Shown: positions 20,227 to 31,154, counted from the stretch's first letter. The stretch is 64,000 bases of DNA from Cellulomonas sp. 73-145 (GCA_001898185.1 MKTI01000010.1:186001-250000); one strand, 5' to 3'. The notes: generated by a model from the letters alone, not told the origin. Numbers and translations: made by a program.

Positions 20227-20885
20227 GCACGGACGCCCGCGCCGAGCTGTCGGCGCTCGTCGCGGCGGGCCCGCCGTGGCAGCTCGACGCGTCCCGGTCC
20301 GTGGCGGTTCCCGGTTCGCGGGCCGCCGCGGTCCTCGTGCTCTTCGGCGTGCTCGACGCGGTCCCGGCACGTTCGGCCGCCGGCGCACCGGTCTCCACCG
20401 ACCTCGACGTGCTGCTGCAGCGCCGTGCGGCGACCCTCGGGCACCATCCCGGCCAGATCGCCTTCCCGGGCGGCCGGCTGGAGGCGGGCGAGACGCCGGA
20501 GCAGGCCGCGGTCCGCGAGGCGGTCGAGGAGACGGGCCTCGACCCGGCCGGTGTCGAGGTGCTCGGTTCCCTCCCTGCGTTGCCGCTGCCCGTCAGCCGC
20601 CACGTGGTCACGCCGGTCCCGGCGTGGTGGGCACGTCCGTCGCGGGTGGCGGCCGTCGACCACGGCGAGACGGTGGACGTGTTCCGCATCCCCGTCGCCG
20701 ACCTGCTGGACCCGGCGAATCGCGGCACGGTGCGGCTGCGCCGTGCACCGGCGGTCAGCACGCCGGCCTTCGAGGTCGCCGGTGTTGTCGTCTGGGGCTT
20801 CACCGCCCTGGTGCTCTCCGGCATGTTCGACTCGCTCGGCTGGACCCGGCCCTGGGACGCCTCGCGCCGCATCGAGCTGCCCTGA
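20223..20885 (+). CDS. Nudix hydrolase, CoA pyrophosphatase-like
   Basis: A 220-aa Nudix hydrolase. The full Nudix box spans [20 protein letters not shown] plus ETGL. It is preceded by [19 protein letters not shown], which matches the extra signature of CoA/acyl-CoA pyrophosphatases (NudL type) that split CoA into 4'-phosphopantetheine and 3',5'-ADP. The start GTG overlaps the preceding stop by 4 nt, so it is coupled to the amidotransferase gene. A hairpin follows. CoA as substrate is inferred from the signature. Confidence 0.82.
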   Translation: MSTDARAELSALVAAGPPWQLDASRSVAVPGSRAAAVLVLFGVLDAVPARSAAGAPVSTDLDVLLQRRAATLGHHPGQIAFPGGRLEAGETPEQAAVREAVEETGLDPAGVEVLGSLPALPLPVSRHVVTPVPAWWARPSRVAAVDHGETVDVFRIPVADLLDPANRGTVRLRRAPAVSTPAFEVAGVVVWGFTALVLSGMFDSLGWTRPWDASRRIELP

Positions 20886-20920
20886 CCTGCGGCACGCCGA
20901 GCGTGCACGCGCCCCGACGA

Positions 20921-20969
20921 CGAGGCCGCCCCCACCTGGCCGGAACCGGACCAGGTCGAGGCGGCCTCG
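20921..20969. terminator. Bidirectional terminator between Nudix gene and acnA
   Basis: A two-part hairpin: outer 10-bp arms 20921-20930 and 20960-20969, inner 6-bp arms 20934-20939 and 20951-20956. It lies between the convergent Nudix and aconitase genes. Confidence 0.75.
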
Positions 20970-20979
20970 TGCTTCGGCG

Positions 20980-23724
<2,745 letters not shown>

Positions 23725-23784
23725 GAGGTGCTCCTTCGCTGGACGGGTCGGTGCCGCGCGGCCAGGAGCCGGGCAGGACCGATT

Positions 23785-23802
23785 TATCTCGACGTCGAGA
23801 TA
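23785..23802. promoter_or_regulatory. 18-bp perfect palindrome upstream of acnA
   Basis: TATCTCGACGTCGAGATA, perfectly self-complementary over 18 bp, lies in the 108-bp gap between the 58-aa gene and acnA. Its length and symmetry are typical of the operator of a dimeric repressor (TetR, MarR or GntR type). No regulator gene is adjacent and the cognate protein is not known to me. Confidence 0.7.
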
Positions 23803-23832
23803 CCTTACCCTGCCCGACTCCCGACCGGCACC

Positions 23833-24009
23833 TCAGCCGGCGGGTGTGTCCCGATGCTCGACCGCCTCGGCGGCCTTCCGCTCGGCCTCGACCAGACGCT
23901 CGTAGGTACGGGGGTCGTAGTCCGGCGTGCCCTGCTTGAACAGCTCCTCCGTCACCGCCCGCTTGGCCTCGGCCAGGCGCTGGGTGGCGACCTCCCTCTC
24001 CTCGCTCAC
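23833..24009 (-). CDS. Small conserved-looking 58-aa charged protein
   Basis: A 58-residue reading frame not overlapped by any other credible gene. It starts with GTG at 24009 behind a GGAGG-type site (GGAGGGAGC, about 8 nt upstream) and ends at TGA 23833-23835. The protein begins MSEEREVATQRLAEAKRAVT and is strongly helical and charged, with the motif GTPDYDPRTYERLVEAERKA in the middle. No Cys or membrane segment. It lies upstream of acnA in the same orientation, separated by the palindrome. Codon choice (G/C third positions) matches real genes nearby. Function unknown. Confidence 0.7.
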   Translation of the reverse strand: MSEEREVATQRLAEAKRAVTEELFKQGTPDYDPRTYERLVEAERKAAEAVEHRDTPAG

Positions 24010-24145
24010 TGCCGTGCTCCCTCCTCGGCGAGGTGACCGCCGTCACGACCACACTAGGCGCGCGCCGGTCGGCACGCACCGGCCCCGAGCCCCGTCTGCC
24101 GCGACGCGCGAGGGCCGATGCGGGTGGCTCCCGGGCCCCGGCCGG

Positions 24146-25369
24146 TCAGCGCTCGAGGACCGCGACCGCCTCGAGGTGGTGCGTGTGCGGGAAGAGGTCG
24201 AACCCCTGCAGCCGCGTCAGCCGGTAGCCCGCCTCGCCGAGCAGCCCGATGTCGCGGGCGAGTGCGGCCGGGTCGCACGCCACGTAGACGACGCGGTCCG
24301 GGCGCAGCGCCGCCACGGCACCGACGACGGCCCGTCCGGCACCGGTCCGGGGCGGGTCGAGCACGACGACGTCGGCGTGCACCACGTCGTCGGCCCGGCT
24401 CAGCACCTGTGCCACGTCGCCGTGGTGCAGCGTGACGTTGTCCCGGTCGTGCAGCGTCCGACGGGCGTCGCGCACGGCGCGCTCGTCACCCTCGACGCTC
24501 ACCACGGACCCGGTCGGCCCGACGGCGTCCGCCAGAGGCACGGTGAACAGGCCGGCGCCGGAGTACAGATCCGCCACCGTTGCGCCGACGACGTCGCCGA
24601 CACCGGCCCGGACCGCGTCGACCAGCACCGCCGGAGCCTCTCGGTGCACCTGCCAGAACCCGGCCGCGGACACGCGGTAGACGTAGTCGCCGACCCGCTC
24701 GTGGACGGACGACCGCGCGTTGGGACGGGTGTCGGGGCGGCCGCGACGCAGGTCGAACGGGACACCGTCGAGCAGCACCAACGGCTCGTCACCACCGGCA
24801 GGGGCGACGGCCTCGATACGCGCCCCGGCGGGCCAGCGGCGCTCGAACAGGCCGAGCCCGGCGATCGTCTCGGTGGCGAGCGGCATGGACTCCAGCGCCT
24901 GGACGTCGTGCGACCGGAAGCGCCGCATGCCGGCACGGCCGGAGCCGTCGGCCACGAGGTCGATACGGGTGCGGTAGGCCAGCCCGTCACGCTCCTCGTC
25001 GCCCGGCGCGGCCAGCACCGGCACGTCCAGCTCGAGGTGCGCCAGTCGGCGCAGCTGCTCGTCGAGCACGGCTGCCTTCCAGGCGCGCTGCGCAGGCGGC
25101 GCCACATGAGCGAGCTCGCCGCCGCCCACACCGCCAGGCCCCGCCGCCGGCCAGACGGACGGCACCCGGTCCGGCGAGGCCTCCAGCACCTCGACGGCGT
25201 CGGCGCGCCAGAACCGGCGTCCCTCGCCCGACTCGGTCAGCCGAGCGCGCACCCGCTCGCCGGGCAGGCTGTGCCGCACGAACACCACGCGCCCGTGCAG
25301 GCGCGCGACGCAGTGGCCCCCGTGCGCGACCGGACCGACCTCCAGCTCGACCAGGGCGTCACCAGGCAC
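24146..25369 (-). CDS. TRAM-domain class I SAM-dependent RNA methyltransferase
   Basis: A 407-aa member of the TrmA/RlmC/RlmD uracil-5-methyltransferase family. It has an N-terminal TRAM domain (~1-60, VGPVAHGGHCVARLHGRVVF), a SAM-binding Rossmann core (DLYSGAGLFTVPLA), LDPPRTGAG, and the catalytic Cys in VYVACDPAALARD. It would methylate C5 of a uridine in rRNA or tRNA. The usual [4Fe-4S] cysteine cluster between TRAM and catalytic core is absent: the equivalent stretch (VWPAAGPGGVGGGELAHV) has no Cys. Its start lies inside the 3' end of the permease gene (11-nt overlap), so it is co-transcribed with it. The target base is not predictable. Confidence 0.88.
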   Translation of the reverse strand: MPGDALVELEVGPVAHGGHCVARLHGRVVFVRHSLPGERVRARLTESGEGRRFWRADAVEVLEASPDRVPSVWPAAGPGGVGGGELAHVAPPAQRAWKAAVLDEQLRRLAHLELDVPVLAAPGDEERDGLAYRTRIDLVADGSGRAGMRRFRSHDVQALESMPLATETIAGLGLFERRWPAGARIEAVAPAGGDEPLVLLDGVPFDLRRGRPDTRPNARSSVHERVGDYVYRVSAAGFWQVHREAPAVLVDAVRAGVGDVVGATVADLYSGAGLFTVPLADAVGPTGSVVSVEGDERAVRDARRTLHDRDNVTLHHGDVAQVLSRADDVVHADVVVLDPPRTGAGRAVVGAVAALRPDRVVYVACDPAALARDIGLLGEAGYRLTRLQGFDLFPHTHHLEAVAVLER

Positions 25370-27359
25370 GTGGCACTGTCCCCGGGGTGCGCTCCTCGAG
25401 GCCGGTCTGGCCTTCGCTCGACGCCAGCTGCCACGGGACCGACGCGACCACCACGCCCGGTGTGAACAGCAGCCGTCCCTTCAGGCGCAGGGCGCTCTGG
25501 TTGTGCAGCAGGGCCTCCCACCAGTGCCCGACCACGTACTCGGGGATGTACACCACGACGAGGTCGCGCGGGCTCTCACGGTGGATCGACCGGACGTAGG
25601 CGACCACCGGCCGGGTGATCTCGCGGAACGGCGAGTCCAGCACCTTCAGCGGGACGGGCACCTCGAGCCGCTCCCACGCGGTCCGCAGCGCCGCCACCTC
25701 CTCCGGCTCCACGCCGACGGTCACCGCCTCGAGCACCTGCGGCCGGGACGCCCGGGCGTACGAGAGCGCCCGCATCGTCGGCCGGTGCAGGTGAGAGACG
25801 AGCACGATCGCGTGCACGCGGCTCGGCAGCGCCTTCGCGGAGCCGACGTCCTGCAGCGCCAGCTCGCGGCGCACCCGCGTGTAGTGCTTGTGGATGGCCT
25901 GCATGAGGAGGAAGACCGCGGCCATGGCGAGGATGGCGATGTAGGCACCGCGCACGAACTTGGTGATCAGCACCACCAGCAGCACGGCGGACGTCATGCA
26001 GAAGCCGAACGCGTTGATGATCCGCGACCGCTTCATCGCGGCACGCTTGGCCGCGTCCTGCTCGGTGCGCAGCTCGCGCGTCCAGTGCCGCGTCATGCCC
26101 AGCTGGCTGAGCGTGAAGGACACGAACACGCCCACGATGTACAGCTGGATCAGCCGGGTGACCTGAGCGTCGAACGCCCAGATCAGGACGACCGCGCCGG
26201 CCGCCAGCGTGACGATGCCGTTGGAGAACGCCAGCCGGTCGCCTCGCGTGTGCAGCTGACGCGGCAGGTAGCCGTCGCGGGCGAGGATCGAGCCGAGCAC
26301 GGGGAAGCCGTTGAACGCGGTGTTCGCCGCCAGGGTCAGGATGAGGCCCGTCACCACGGCAGTGATGGCGAACATCCAGCCGGCGCCGTGGAACACCGAC
26401 GCGGCGAGCTGGCTGATCACCGGGTGCTGCACGTACGAGTCGCCCACCGGCACCCCGTTGCGCAGCAGCTGCTCGGCGGGCCGGTCGGCGAACGTGATTC
26501 CGGTGGCGCGCGACAGCAGGAGGATCGACATGATCATCGTGATCGAGATGCCGCCGAGCAGGGCCAGGGTGGTGGCGGCGTTCTTCGACTTGGGCTTACG
26601 GAAGGCGGGCACACCGTTGGAGATCGCCTCGACACCCGTCAGCGCCGCCGAGCCGGAGGCGAAGGCCCGCAGCACCAGGAACGCGCCCCCCAGGCCGGTG
26701 ACCCCCGTCTGGTACCCCGCCTCCGGGTTGAGGGTGAAGCCGGCACTCTCGGCCATCGGGAGGTGCCCGGTCATGTAGCGGATGGCACCGACCACGGCCA
26801 GCAGGCCGATCACGCCCATGAAGCAGTACACCGGGATGGCGAACGCCGTCCCCGACTCCTTGACCCCACGCAGGTTGATGAGCATCAGCACGACCACCAG
26901 GCCGATGGCGAAGTCTCGCTCGTGACCCTGCAGGGCGGGGATCGCCGTCGCCGCGTACTGCGCGCCCGACGAGATGGACACGGCCACCGTCAGCACGTAG
27001 TCGACCAGCAAGGCGCTCGCGACGGTGACGCCCGCGTTCGGGCCGAGGTTCACGGTGGCGACCTCGTAGTCACCGCCCCCGGAGGGGTACGCGTGCACGT
27101 TCTGCCGGTAGGAGGCGACCACGGTCACCATGACCACGACCACCGCGACGCCGATCCACGGCGAGATCGCCAGCGCGGCGACCCCGGCGATCGACAGGGT
27201 CAGCAGGATCTCGTCCGGGGCGTACGCCACCGAGGAGAGTGCGTCGGAGGCGAACACCGGCAGGGCGATGCGCTTGGGCAGCAGCGTGTGACCGAGGCGG
27301 TCGCTGCGCATGGGGCGGCCCAGCAGGAGCCGCTTGGCCGCGTCGGCGATCTCGGACAC
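25359..27359 (-). CDS. kimA: KimA-type APC-superfamily potassium transporter
   Basis: A 666-aa membrane protein with about 12 transmembrane helices (residues ~30-480) and a ~180-residue cytosolic C-terminal domain. Blocks match what I recall of B. subtilis KimA, a K+/H+ symporter: ASDALSSVAYAPDEI (D39 and Y46 equivalent to ion-site residues), SYRQNVHAYPSGGGDYEVA, LLVDYVLTVAVSISSG, AANTAFNGFP..., and LLHNQSALRLKGRLLF at the end. It is divergent from two TrkA-like RCK proteins, supporting potassium transport. GTG 27359 follows a TACGAT -10 by 8 nt (leaderless). A generic amino-acid permease role is the alternative. Confidence 0.8.
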   Translation of the reverse strand: MSEIADAAKRLLLGRPMRSDRLGHTLLPKRIALPVFASDALSSVAYAPDEILLTLSIAGVAALAISPWIGVAVVVVMVTVVASYRQNVHAYPSGGGDYEVATVNLGPNAGVTVASALLVDYVLTVAVSISSGAQYAATAIPALQGHERDFAIGLVVVLMLINLRGVKESGTAFAIPVYCFMGVIGLLAVVGAIRYMTGHLPMAESAGFTLNPEAGYQTGVTGLGGAFLVLRAFASGSAALTGVEAISNGVPAFRKPKSKNAATTLALLGGISITMIMSILLLSRATGITFADRPAEQLLRNGVPVGDSYVQHPVISQLAASVFHGAGWMFAITAVVTGLILTLAANTAFNGFPVLGSILARDGYLPRQLHTRGDRLAFSNGIVTLAAGAVVLIWAFDAQVTRLIQLYIVGVFVSFTLSQLGMTRHWTRELRTEQDAAKRAAMKRSRIINAFGFCMTSAVLLVVLITKFVRGAYIAILAMAAVFLLMQAIHKHYTRVRRELALQDVGSAKALPSRVHAIVLVSHLHRPTMRALSYARASRPQVLEAVTVGVEPEEVAALRTAWERLEVPVPLKVLDSPFREITRPVVAYVRSIHRESPRDLVVVYIPEYVVGHWWEALLHNQSALRLKGRLLFTPGVVVASVPWQLASSEGQTGLEERTPGTVPRAW

Positions 27360-27367
27360 GAGGCCAG

Positions 27368-27373
27368 ATCGTA
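27368..27373 (-). promoter_or_regulatory. -10 hexamer TACGAT, leaderless start of kimA
   Basis: On the minus strand TACGAT ends 8 nt before the GTG at 27359; there is no Shine-Dalgarno sequence in the gap. Confidence 0.5.
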
Positions 27374-27521
27374 TGCCCCGGGTGCGCCCGCCACAGCCCG
27401 GCCCGGCGGTCGCCAGGCTGGCCCTGGTGCAGGGCCTGGCGGTCCTCGAGCGCGCGTTCGGCGCCGGCCCGCCGCCCGTGGGGCCGCCTCAGGCCGGGCC
27501 GCGACCCTCCGAGCGAGGCTG

Positions 27522-27527
27522 TAGCGT
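27522..27527 (+). promoter_or_regulatory. -10 hexamer TAGCGT, leaderless start of the first trkA
   Basis: TAGCGT ends 8 nt before the GTG at 27536. With the kimA -10 at 27368-27373 this defines two diverging promoters about 150 bp apart. Confidence 0.5.
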
Positions 27528-27535
27528 GACCGCCT

Positions 27536-28201
27536 GTGCACTTCGTGATCATGGGCTGCGGCCGCGTCGGCGCGACGCTGGCCCTCTCGCTCGAGGGCCG
27601 CGGCCACTCCGTCGCGGTGATCGACCAGAACCCCGAGGCGTTCCGCCGGCTCGACGCGAGCTTCGAGGGCAAGAAGGTCACGGGCCTCGGCTTCGACCGC
27701 GACACGTTGACGGGTGCGGGGATCGAGGACGCGTTCGCGTTCGCCGCCGTCTCCGACGGTGACAACTCGAACATCCTGGCGGCACGCGTGGTCCGCGAGA
27801 CGTTCGGCGTGCAGAACGTCGTCGCACGCATCTACGACCCGCACCGCGCGGAGATCTACCAGCGGTTGGGCATCCCGACGGTCGCGACGGTCCGCTGGAC
27901 CGCCGACCAGGTGCTGCGCCGCATGCTCCCGATGGGCGCGCAGGACCAGTACCGCGACGCCTCGGGGCACATCAGCCTCGCCCAGGTGGACGTCCACGCG
28001 GGCTGGATCGGCCGACCGCTGCGCGCGATCGAGGCAGCCACCGGGGCGCGCGTCGCCTACGTCACCCGGTACGGCGACGGCATCCTCCCGGCCGCCGACA
28101 CGGTGCTGCAGGAGAACGACGTGCTGCACGTGCTGCAGCGGGTCGAGGACATGGACGCCGTCGAGCGCGTGCTCGGCACCGCACCGGGGGTGACGGAGTG
28201 A
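27536..28201 (+). CDS. TrkA/RCK potassium-uptake regulatory protein, first copy
   Basis: A 221-aa RCK (KTN) protein: N-terminal Rossmann NAD-binding domain (VIMGCGRVGATLALSLEGRG, acidic end in VAVIDQN) and C-terminal TrkA-C domain from ~residue 140 (AQVDVHAGWIGRPLRAIEA). Such proteins gate K+ channels or transporters in response to NAD(H) or nucleotides. It corresponds to CeoB in actinobacteria. No trkH/ktrB channel gene is present; the only transporter nearby is the divergent KimA-type gene. Its stop overlaps the next start by 4 nt (28198-28201), so the two RCK proteins are probably made in equal amounts and may form a heteromeric ring. Confidence 0.9.
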   Translation: MHFVIMGCGRVGATLALSLEGRGHSVAVIDQNPEAFRRLDASFEGKKVTGLGFDRDTLTGAGIEDAFAFAAVSDGDNSNILAARVVRETFGVQNVVARIYDPHRAEIYQRLGIPTVATVRWTADQVLRRMLPMGAQDQYRDASGHISLAQVDVHAGWIGRPLRAIEAATGARVAYVTRYGDGILPAADTVLQENDVLHVLQRVEDMDAVERVLGTAPGVTE

Positions 28202-28872
28202 GGGTCGTGATCGCGGGCGCGGGATCCGTGGGCCGGTCGATCGCGCGCGAGCTGCTCGCGCACGAGCACCAGGTCACGCTGATCGACAGGCAGCCGTCCG
28301 CCATGCGGGTCGCCCAGGTGCCGGACGCCGAGTGGCTGCTGGCGGACGCCTGCGAGCTGCCGACGCTGCGCGAGGTCAAGGCGGACGAGTGCGACGTGAT
28401 GGTCGCCGCGACCGGTGACGACAAGGCGAACCTGGTCGTCGCGCTGCTGGCGAAGACCGAGTTCGGCGTGCCCCGCACGGTCGCCCGGGTGAACAACCCG
28501 AAGAACGAGTGGATGTTCGACGAGGCGTGGGGTGTCGACGTCGCCGTCTCGACGCCACGGATCATGACGGCGATGGTCGAGGAGGCCGTCGCCGTCGGCG
28601 ACCTGGTGAAGATCTTCACCTTCCATCAGTCGCGAGCGGACATCCTCGAGCTCACGCTGCCGTCGGACTCGCCGCTGGTCGGCGTGCGCGTCGGCGAGAT
28701 CGTGTGGCCGGCCGACACGGTGCTCGCCGCGATCGTGCGCGACACCCGACCGCTGGCACCGAGCGCGGACGACACCCTCGAGGGTCGCGACGAGCTGCTG
28801 TTCGTCACCGGGCGGGATGCTCAGGAGCAGCAGCTGGAGGACCTTCTGCTGCACGGACCATCCGCCAGCTGA
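28198..28872 (+). CDS. TrkA/RCK potassium-uptake regulatory protein, second copy
   Basis: A 224-aa RCK protein (CeoC type): RVVIAGAGSVGRSIARELL nucleotide-binding glycine motif, VTLIDRQ acidic strand end, then a TrkA-C domain from ~residue 140 (SRADILELTLPSDSPLVGVR). Sequence is clearly different from the first copy, so the pair is ancient rather than a recent duplication. It is translationally coupled to the first copy. Its last 68 nt overlap the 3' end of the convergent DUF3159 gene; both frames end in credible family sequence, so the overlap seems real. Confidence 0.9.
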   Translation: MRVVIAGAGSVGRSIARELLAHEHQVTLIDRQPSAMRVAQVPDAEWLLADACELPTLREVKADECDVMVAATGDDKANLVVALLAKTEFGVPRTVARVNNPKNEWMFDEAWGVDVAVSTPRIMTAMVEEAVAVGDLVKIFTFHQSRADILELTLPSDSPLVGVRVGEIVWPADTVLAAIVRDTRPLAPSADDTLEGRDELLFVTGRDAQEQQLEDLLLHGPSAS

Positions 28873-29506
28873 CCCAGAGCACCAGCGCCGTCAGCGGCAG
28901 GCCCATCGCCAGCTTGGCGGTCCCGAGCCAGGCGACGTCCGACTGCAGGTAGAGCGGGACCTGGACGGCCAGCCGGACGGCGAACATGCCGACCCAGGGC
29001 CAGGTGGCCAGGGCGTACACGCGGCGCCGCGACCGGTCGCCGCGCCAGGCGAGCACCGCGGACCACGGGCCGCCCGACAGGGGGCCGTCCTTGGCGAACA
29101 GGCCGACGACCAGACCGACCAGCGGGAAGCCGAGGACGATCGTCAACGCGGTCCCGACGAGGTAGGCGCCGTTGGTCAGCAGCCCGACCAGGAAGTAGTT
29201 GCTCGCGGCGCCGGACCGCCAGGCCCACACGACGCCGACGGCCACACCGAGCAGCCCCGAGAACGCCTGCGTCACCGGCGTCCGCTGCACCAGCCGCGCC
29301 ACCACGGCCAGCACCGCCGCGGCCACCGCGGCGATCAGCGCCGGCCGCAGCCGCTCCCCCGCGACGAGGTACACCACGACGAAGAGCAGGCCCGGCGCCA
29401 CCGACTCCACCACGCCGCGTACGCCGCCGAGCGCCTCCGTCGCGGAGAACTCCTCGCCGGTCAGCGCCCTGAGCCCACGCGCGGACGCGCCCTGCTGCTC
29501 ACTCAC
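28805..29506 (-). CDS. DUF3159 integral membrane protein
   Basis: A 233-aa polytopic membrane protein of the actinobacterial DUF3159 family. About six hydrophobic segments are visible, including LLFVVVYLVAGERLRPALIA, FSGLLGVAVGVVWAWRSG, ALTIVLGFPLVGLVVGLF and WPWVGMFAVRLAVQVPLYL, with an Arg-rich cytosolic loop ([14 protein letters not shown]). Start GTG 29506 lies inside the end of the OB-fold gene (8-nt overlap), showing an operon dut-DUF3710-OB-DUF3159. Function is unknown. The DUF3159 next to trkA order is conserved in the phylum as I recall. Confidence 0.82.
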   Translation of the reverse strand: MSEQQGASARGLRALTGEEFSATEALGGVRGVVESVAPGLLFVVVYLVAGERLRPALIAAVAAAVLAVVARLVQRTPVTQAFSGLLGVAVGVVWAWRSGAASNYFLVGLLTNGAYLVGTALTIVLGFPLVGLVVGLFAKDGPLSGGPWSAVLAWRGDRSRRRVYALATWPWVGMFAVRLAVQVPLYLQSDVAWLGTAKLAMGLPLTALVLWVSWRMVRAAEGPPAAAPEHPAR

Positions 29507-29867
29507 CGGGTCGGGGCTGGAGCTCGTACCGGGGGTTGAAGACGGTCCGGCGCCCGTCGACCACGCACACGAGACCTTCGGCACGCAGTCGTCGTCCCGG
29601 GCTGATGCCGGCGATCTCTCGTCGGCCCAGCCAGACGAGGTCGAGGGTGCCGCTCCCGTCGTACAGCTCCGCCTCGAGGGCGGCCACGTTCTCCCGCGGG
29701 CGCAGGGTGACCGAGCGGACGACGCCGGACACCCGCGCGCGGGTGCGGTCCCCCACCTTCTCGACAGGCGTGCAGCCGCCCATCCGACGCACCTGGTCGC
29801 GCTCCTCGTCGGCCTCGAGCTCGGCCTGGGAGGCGAGCAGGTGGTGCAGCCGTGACTTCAGGCTCAT
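29499..29867 (-). CDS. OB-fold nucleic-acid-binding protein
   Basis: A 122-aa protein with one OB-fold similar to the RecG wedge/tRNA anti-codon type: the beta-barrel spans VGDRTRARVSGVVRSVTLRP through EAELYDGSGTLDLVWLGRRE to GLVCVVDGRRTVFNPRYEL. The first 40 residues are a charged helix. Start MSLKSRLHHLL at 29867 has GAGGA about 8 nt upstream and lies 7 nt after the DUF3710 stop. Binding to single-stranded nucleic acid is expected from the fold; the partner is unknown. Confidence 0.8.
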   Translation of the reverse strand: MSLKSRLHHLLASQAELEADEERDQVRRMGGCTPVEKVGDRTRARVSGVVRSVTLRPRENVAALEAELYDGSGTLDLVWLGRREIAGISPGRRLRAEGLVCVVDGRRTVFNPRYELQPRPGE

Positions 29868-29874
29868 CGGGTCC

Positions 29875-30594
29875 TCATCTGATCTCGGTGATCTCGGGGC
29901 CGCGCCGCAACGGGTCGAAGTCCGGCTCGGCACCGCCCTCCGGACCGGCAGGTGCCGGTCCGCTCTGGTCCGGGAGACTCAGCGGCAGCAGGTCGCGCGG
30001 GGGCCGGGCGTCAGTGCCTCGCACGACGACGATCTGCGCGAACACCTGCTCGAGCGCCGATGCCGCCTCCGGCTCGACGGCGGCCCTGCCGGTCAGCACG
30101 CCGCGCAGGAACCAGCGGGGGCCGTCCGCGCCGATGAACCGCGCGGGGCGGTGCCCGGTGCGGCCCTCCGGCGTCCGCACGGGCATGCGGGCGAGCAGCT
30201 CGCGGCCGAACGGGCCGGGCAGGTCGTCGACGGTGCCGCCCTGCTGCGTGATCGATGCGGCGATCTCGGTGCGGATCTCGTCCCAGATGCCCTCCGTCCG
30301 CGGTGCGGCGAAGGCCTGGACCTGCATGATCGAGCCGTCGAGGGCGACGGAGACGCCGGACACGGTGCGGCTGGCCTCGTCGATCTCCATCCGGAGCTCC
30401 ATGCCCTCGATGCCGGGCAGCTGCACGGCACCCAGGTCGACCCGCGGCACGTCGACGGGGGCGTCCTCGACGTCCCACGGTCCCGTGGTGGGCGCGGACT
30501 GCGGGGACGACGTCTCAGGCGTCGTCACGTTCTCGTCCTGCGGGACGGCGTCGTCGGCGGCAGCACTCTTGCTGCCGCGCCGGAACAGGGCCAC
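29875..30594 (-). CDS. DUF3710 family protein
   Basis: A 239-aa soluble protein of the Actinobacteria-specific DUF3710 family. After an acidic, low-complexity N-terminal ~45 residues there is a conserved core (VDLGAVQLPGIEGMELRMEI, MQVQAFAAPRTEGIWDEIR, RFIGADGPRWFLRGVLTG). No enzyme motif was recognised. GTG 30594 is supported by GGAGGAG about 6 nt upstream. It lies 36 bp downstream of dut and 7 bp upstream of the OB-fold gene, so it belongs to the dut operon. Confidence 0.82.
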   Translation of the reverse strand: MALFRRGSKSAAADDAVPQDENVTTPETSSPQSAPTTGPWDVEDAPVDVPRVDLGAVQLPGIEGMELRMEIDEASRTVSGVSVALDGSIMQVQAFAAPRTEGIWDEIRTEIAASITQQGGTVDDLPGPFGRELLARMPVRTPEGRTGHRPARFIGADGPRWFLRGVLTGRAAVEPEAASALEQVFAQIVVVRGTDARPPRDLLPLSLPDQSGPAPAGPEGGAEPDFDPLRRGPEITEIR

Positions 30595-30630
30595 TCCATC
30601 TCCTCCCCGCCGTGCGCGTGCACGTCGGTC

Positions 30631-31140
30631 TCAGGCTCCAGTGTCGCTCTTCTGCGACGTGGACGTGCGATCGCCCGGTCCGCCGGCCGACTTCCAGCCC
30701 CCGCTCGAGCCGAACCCGCCGTCACCGCGGTGCGAGCCCGGCAGCCGCTCCGCCTCGACGAACCGTGCCCGCTCGACGCGCTGCACGACGAGCTGGGCGA
30801 TGCGGTCCCCGCGGTGCAGCACCAGGTCGTGCTCGGTGTCCGTGTTGAGCAGGGTGACCGAGATCTCGCCGCGGTAGCCGGCATCGACGGTGCCCGGGGC
30901 GTTCACGATGGTCAGCCCGTGCCGCGACGCCAGGCCGGAGCGGGGGTGCACGAAGGCGGCGTAGCCGTCGGGCAGCGCGATCGCCACCCCGGTCGGCACC
31001 GTGACCCGGCCCTGGGCGGGCACGGTCACGTCGATCCGGCTCACCAGGTCCGCACCCGCGTCGCCCGGATGCGCGTAGGACGGCACCGGCAGCTCCGGGT
31101 CCAGCCTCAGCAGCAGCACCTCGACGGTCGGCTCGGTCAC
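30631..31140 (-). CDS. dut: Deoxyuridine 5'-triphosphate nucleotidohydrolase
   Basis: A 169-aa trimeric dUTPase that hydrolyses dUTP to dUMP and PPi, keeping uracil out of DNA and feeding thymidylate synthesis. All five motifs are present: [41 protein letters not shown] and the Gly-rich C-terminal [10 protein letters not shown] that closes over the active site. GTG 31140 follows a TAGGGT -10 by 8 nt (leaderless), which rules out longer in-frame extensions. First gene of the dut-DUF3710-OB-DUF3159 operon. The tail after motif 5 is about 25 residues of Gly/Ser/Lys. Confidence 0.96.
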   Translation of the reverse strand: MTEPTVEVLLLRLDPELPVPSYAHPGDAGADLVSRIDVTVPAQGRVTVPTGVAIALPDGYAAFVHPRSGLASRHGLTIVNAPGTVDAGYRGEISVTLLNTDTEHDLVLHRGDRIAQLVVQRVERARFVEAERLPGSHRGDGGFGSSGGWKSAGGPGDRTSTSQKSDTGA

Positions 31141-31148
31141 GGGTGCCG

Positions 31149-31154
31149 ACCCTA
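31149..31154 (-). promoter_or_regulatory. -10 hexamer TAGGGT, leaderless start of dut
   Basis: TAGGGT on the minus strand ends 8 nt before the GTG at 31140. Confidence 0.55.

Noticed and set aside
27360..27535. Possible c-di-AMP (ydaO) riboswitch before kimA
   Set aside because: The gap is only 176 bp, holds two diverging promoters and the kimA -10 is 8 nt from its start, leaving no leader for a riboswitch.
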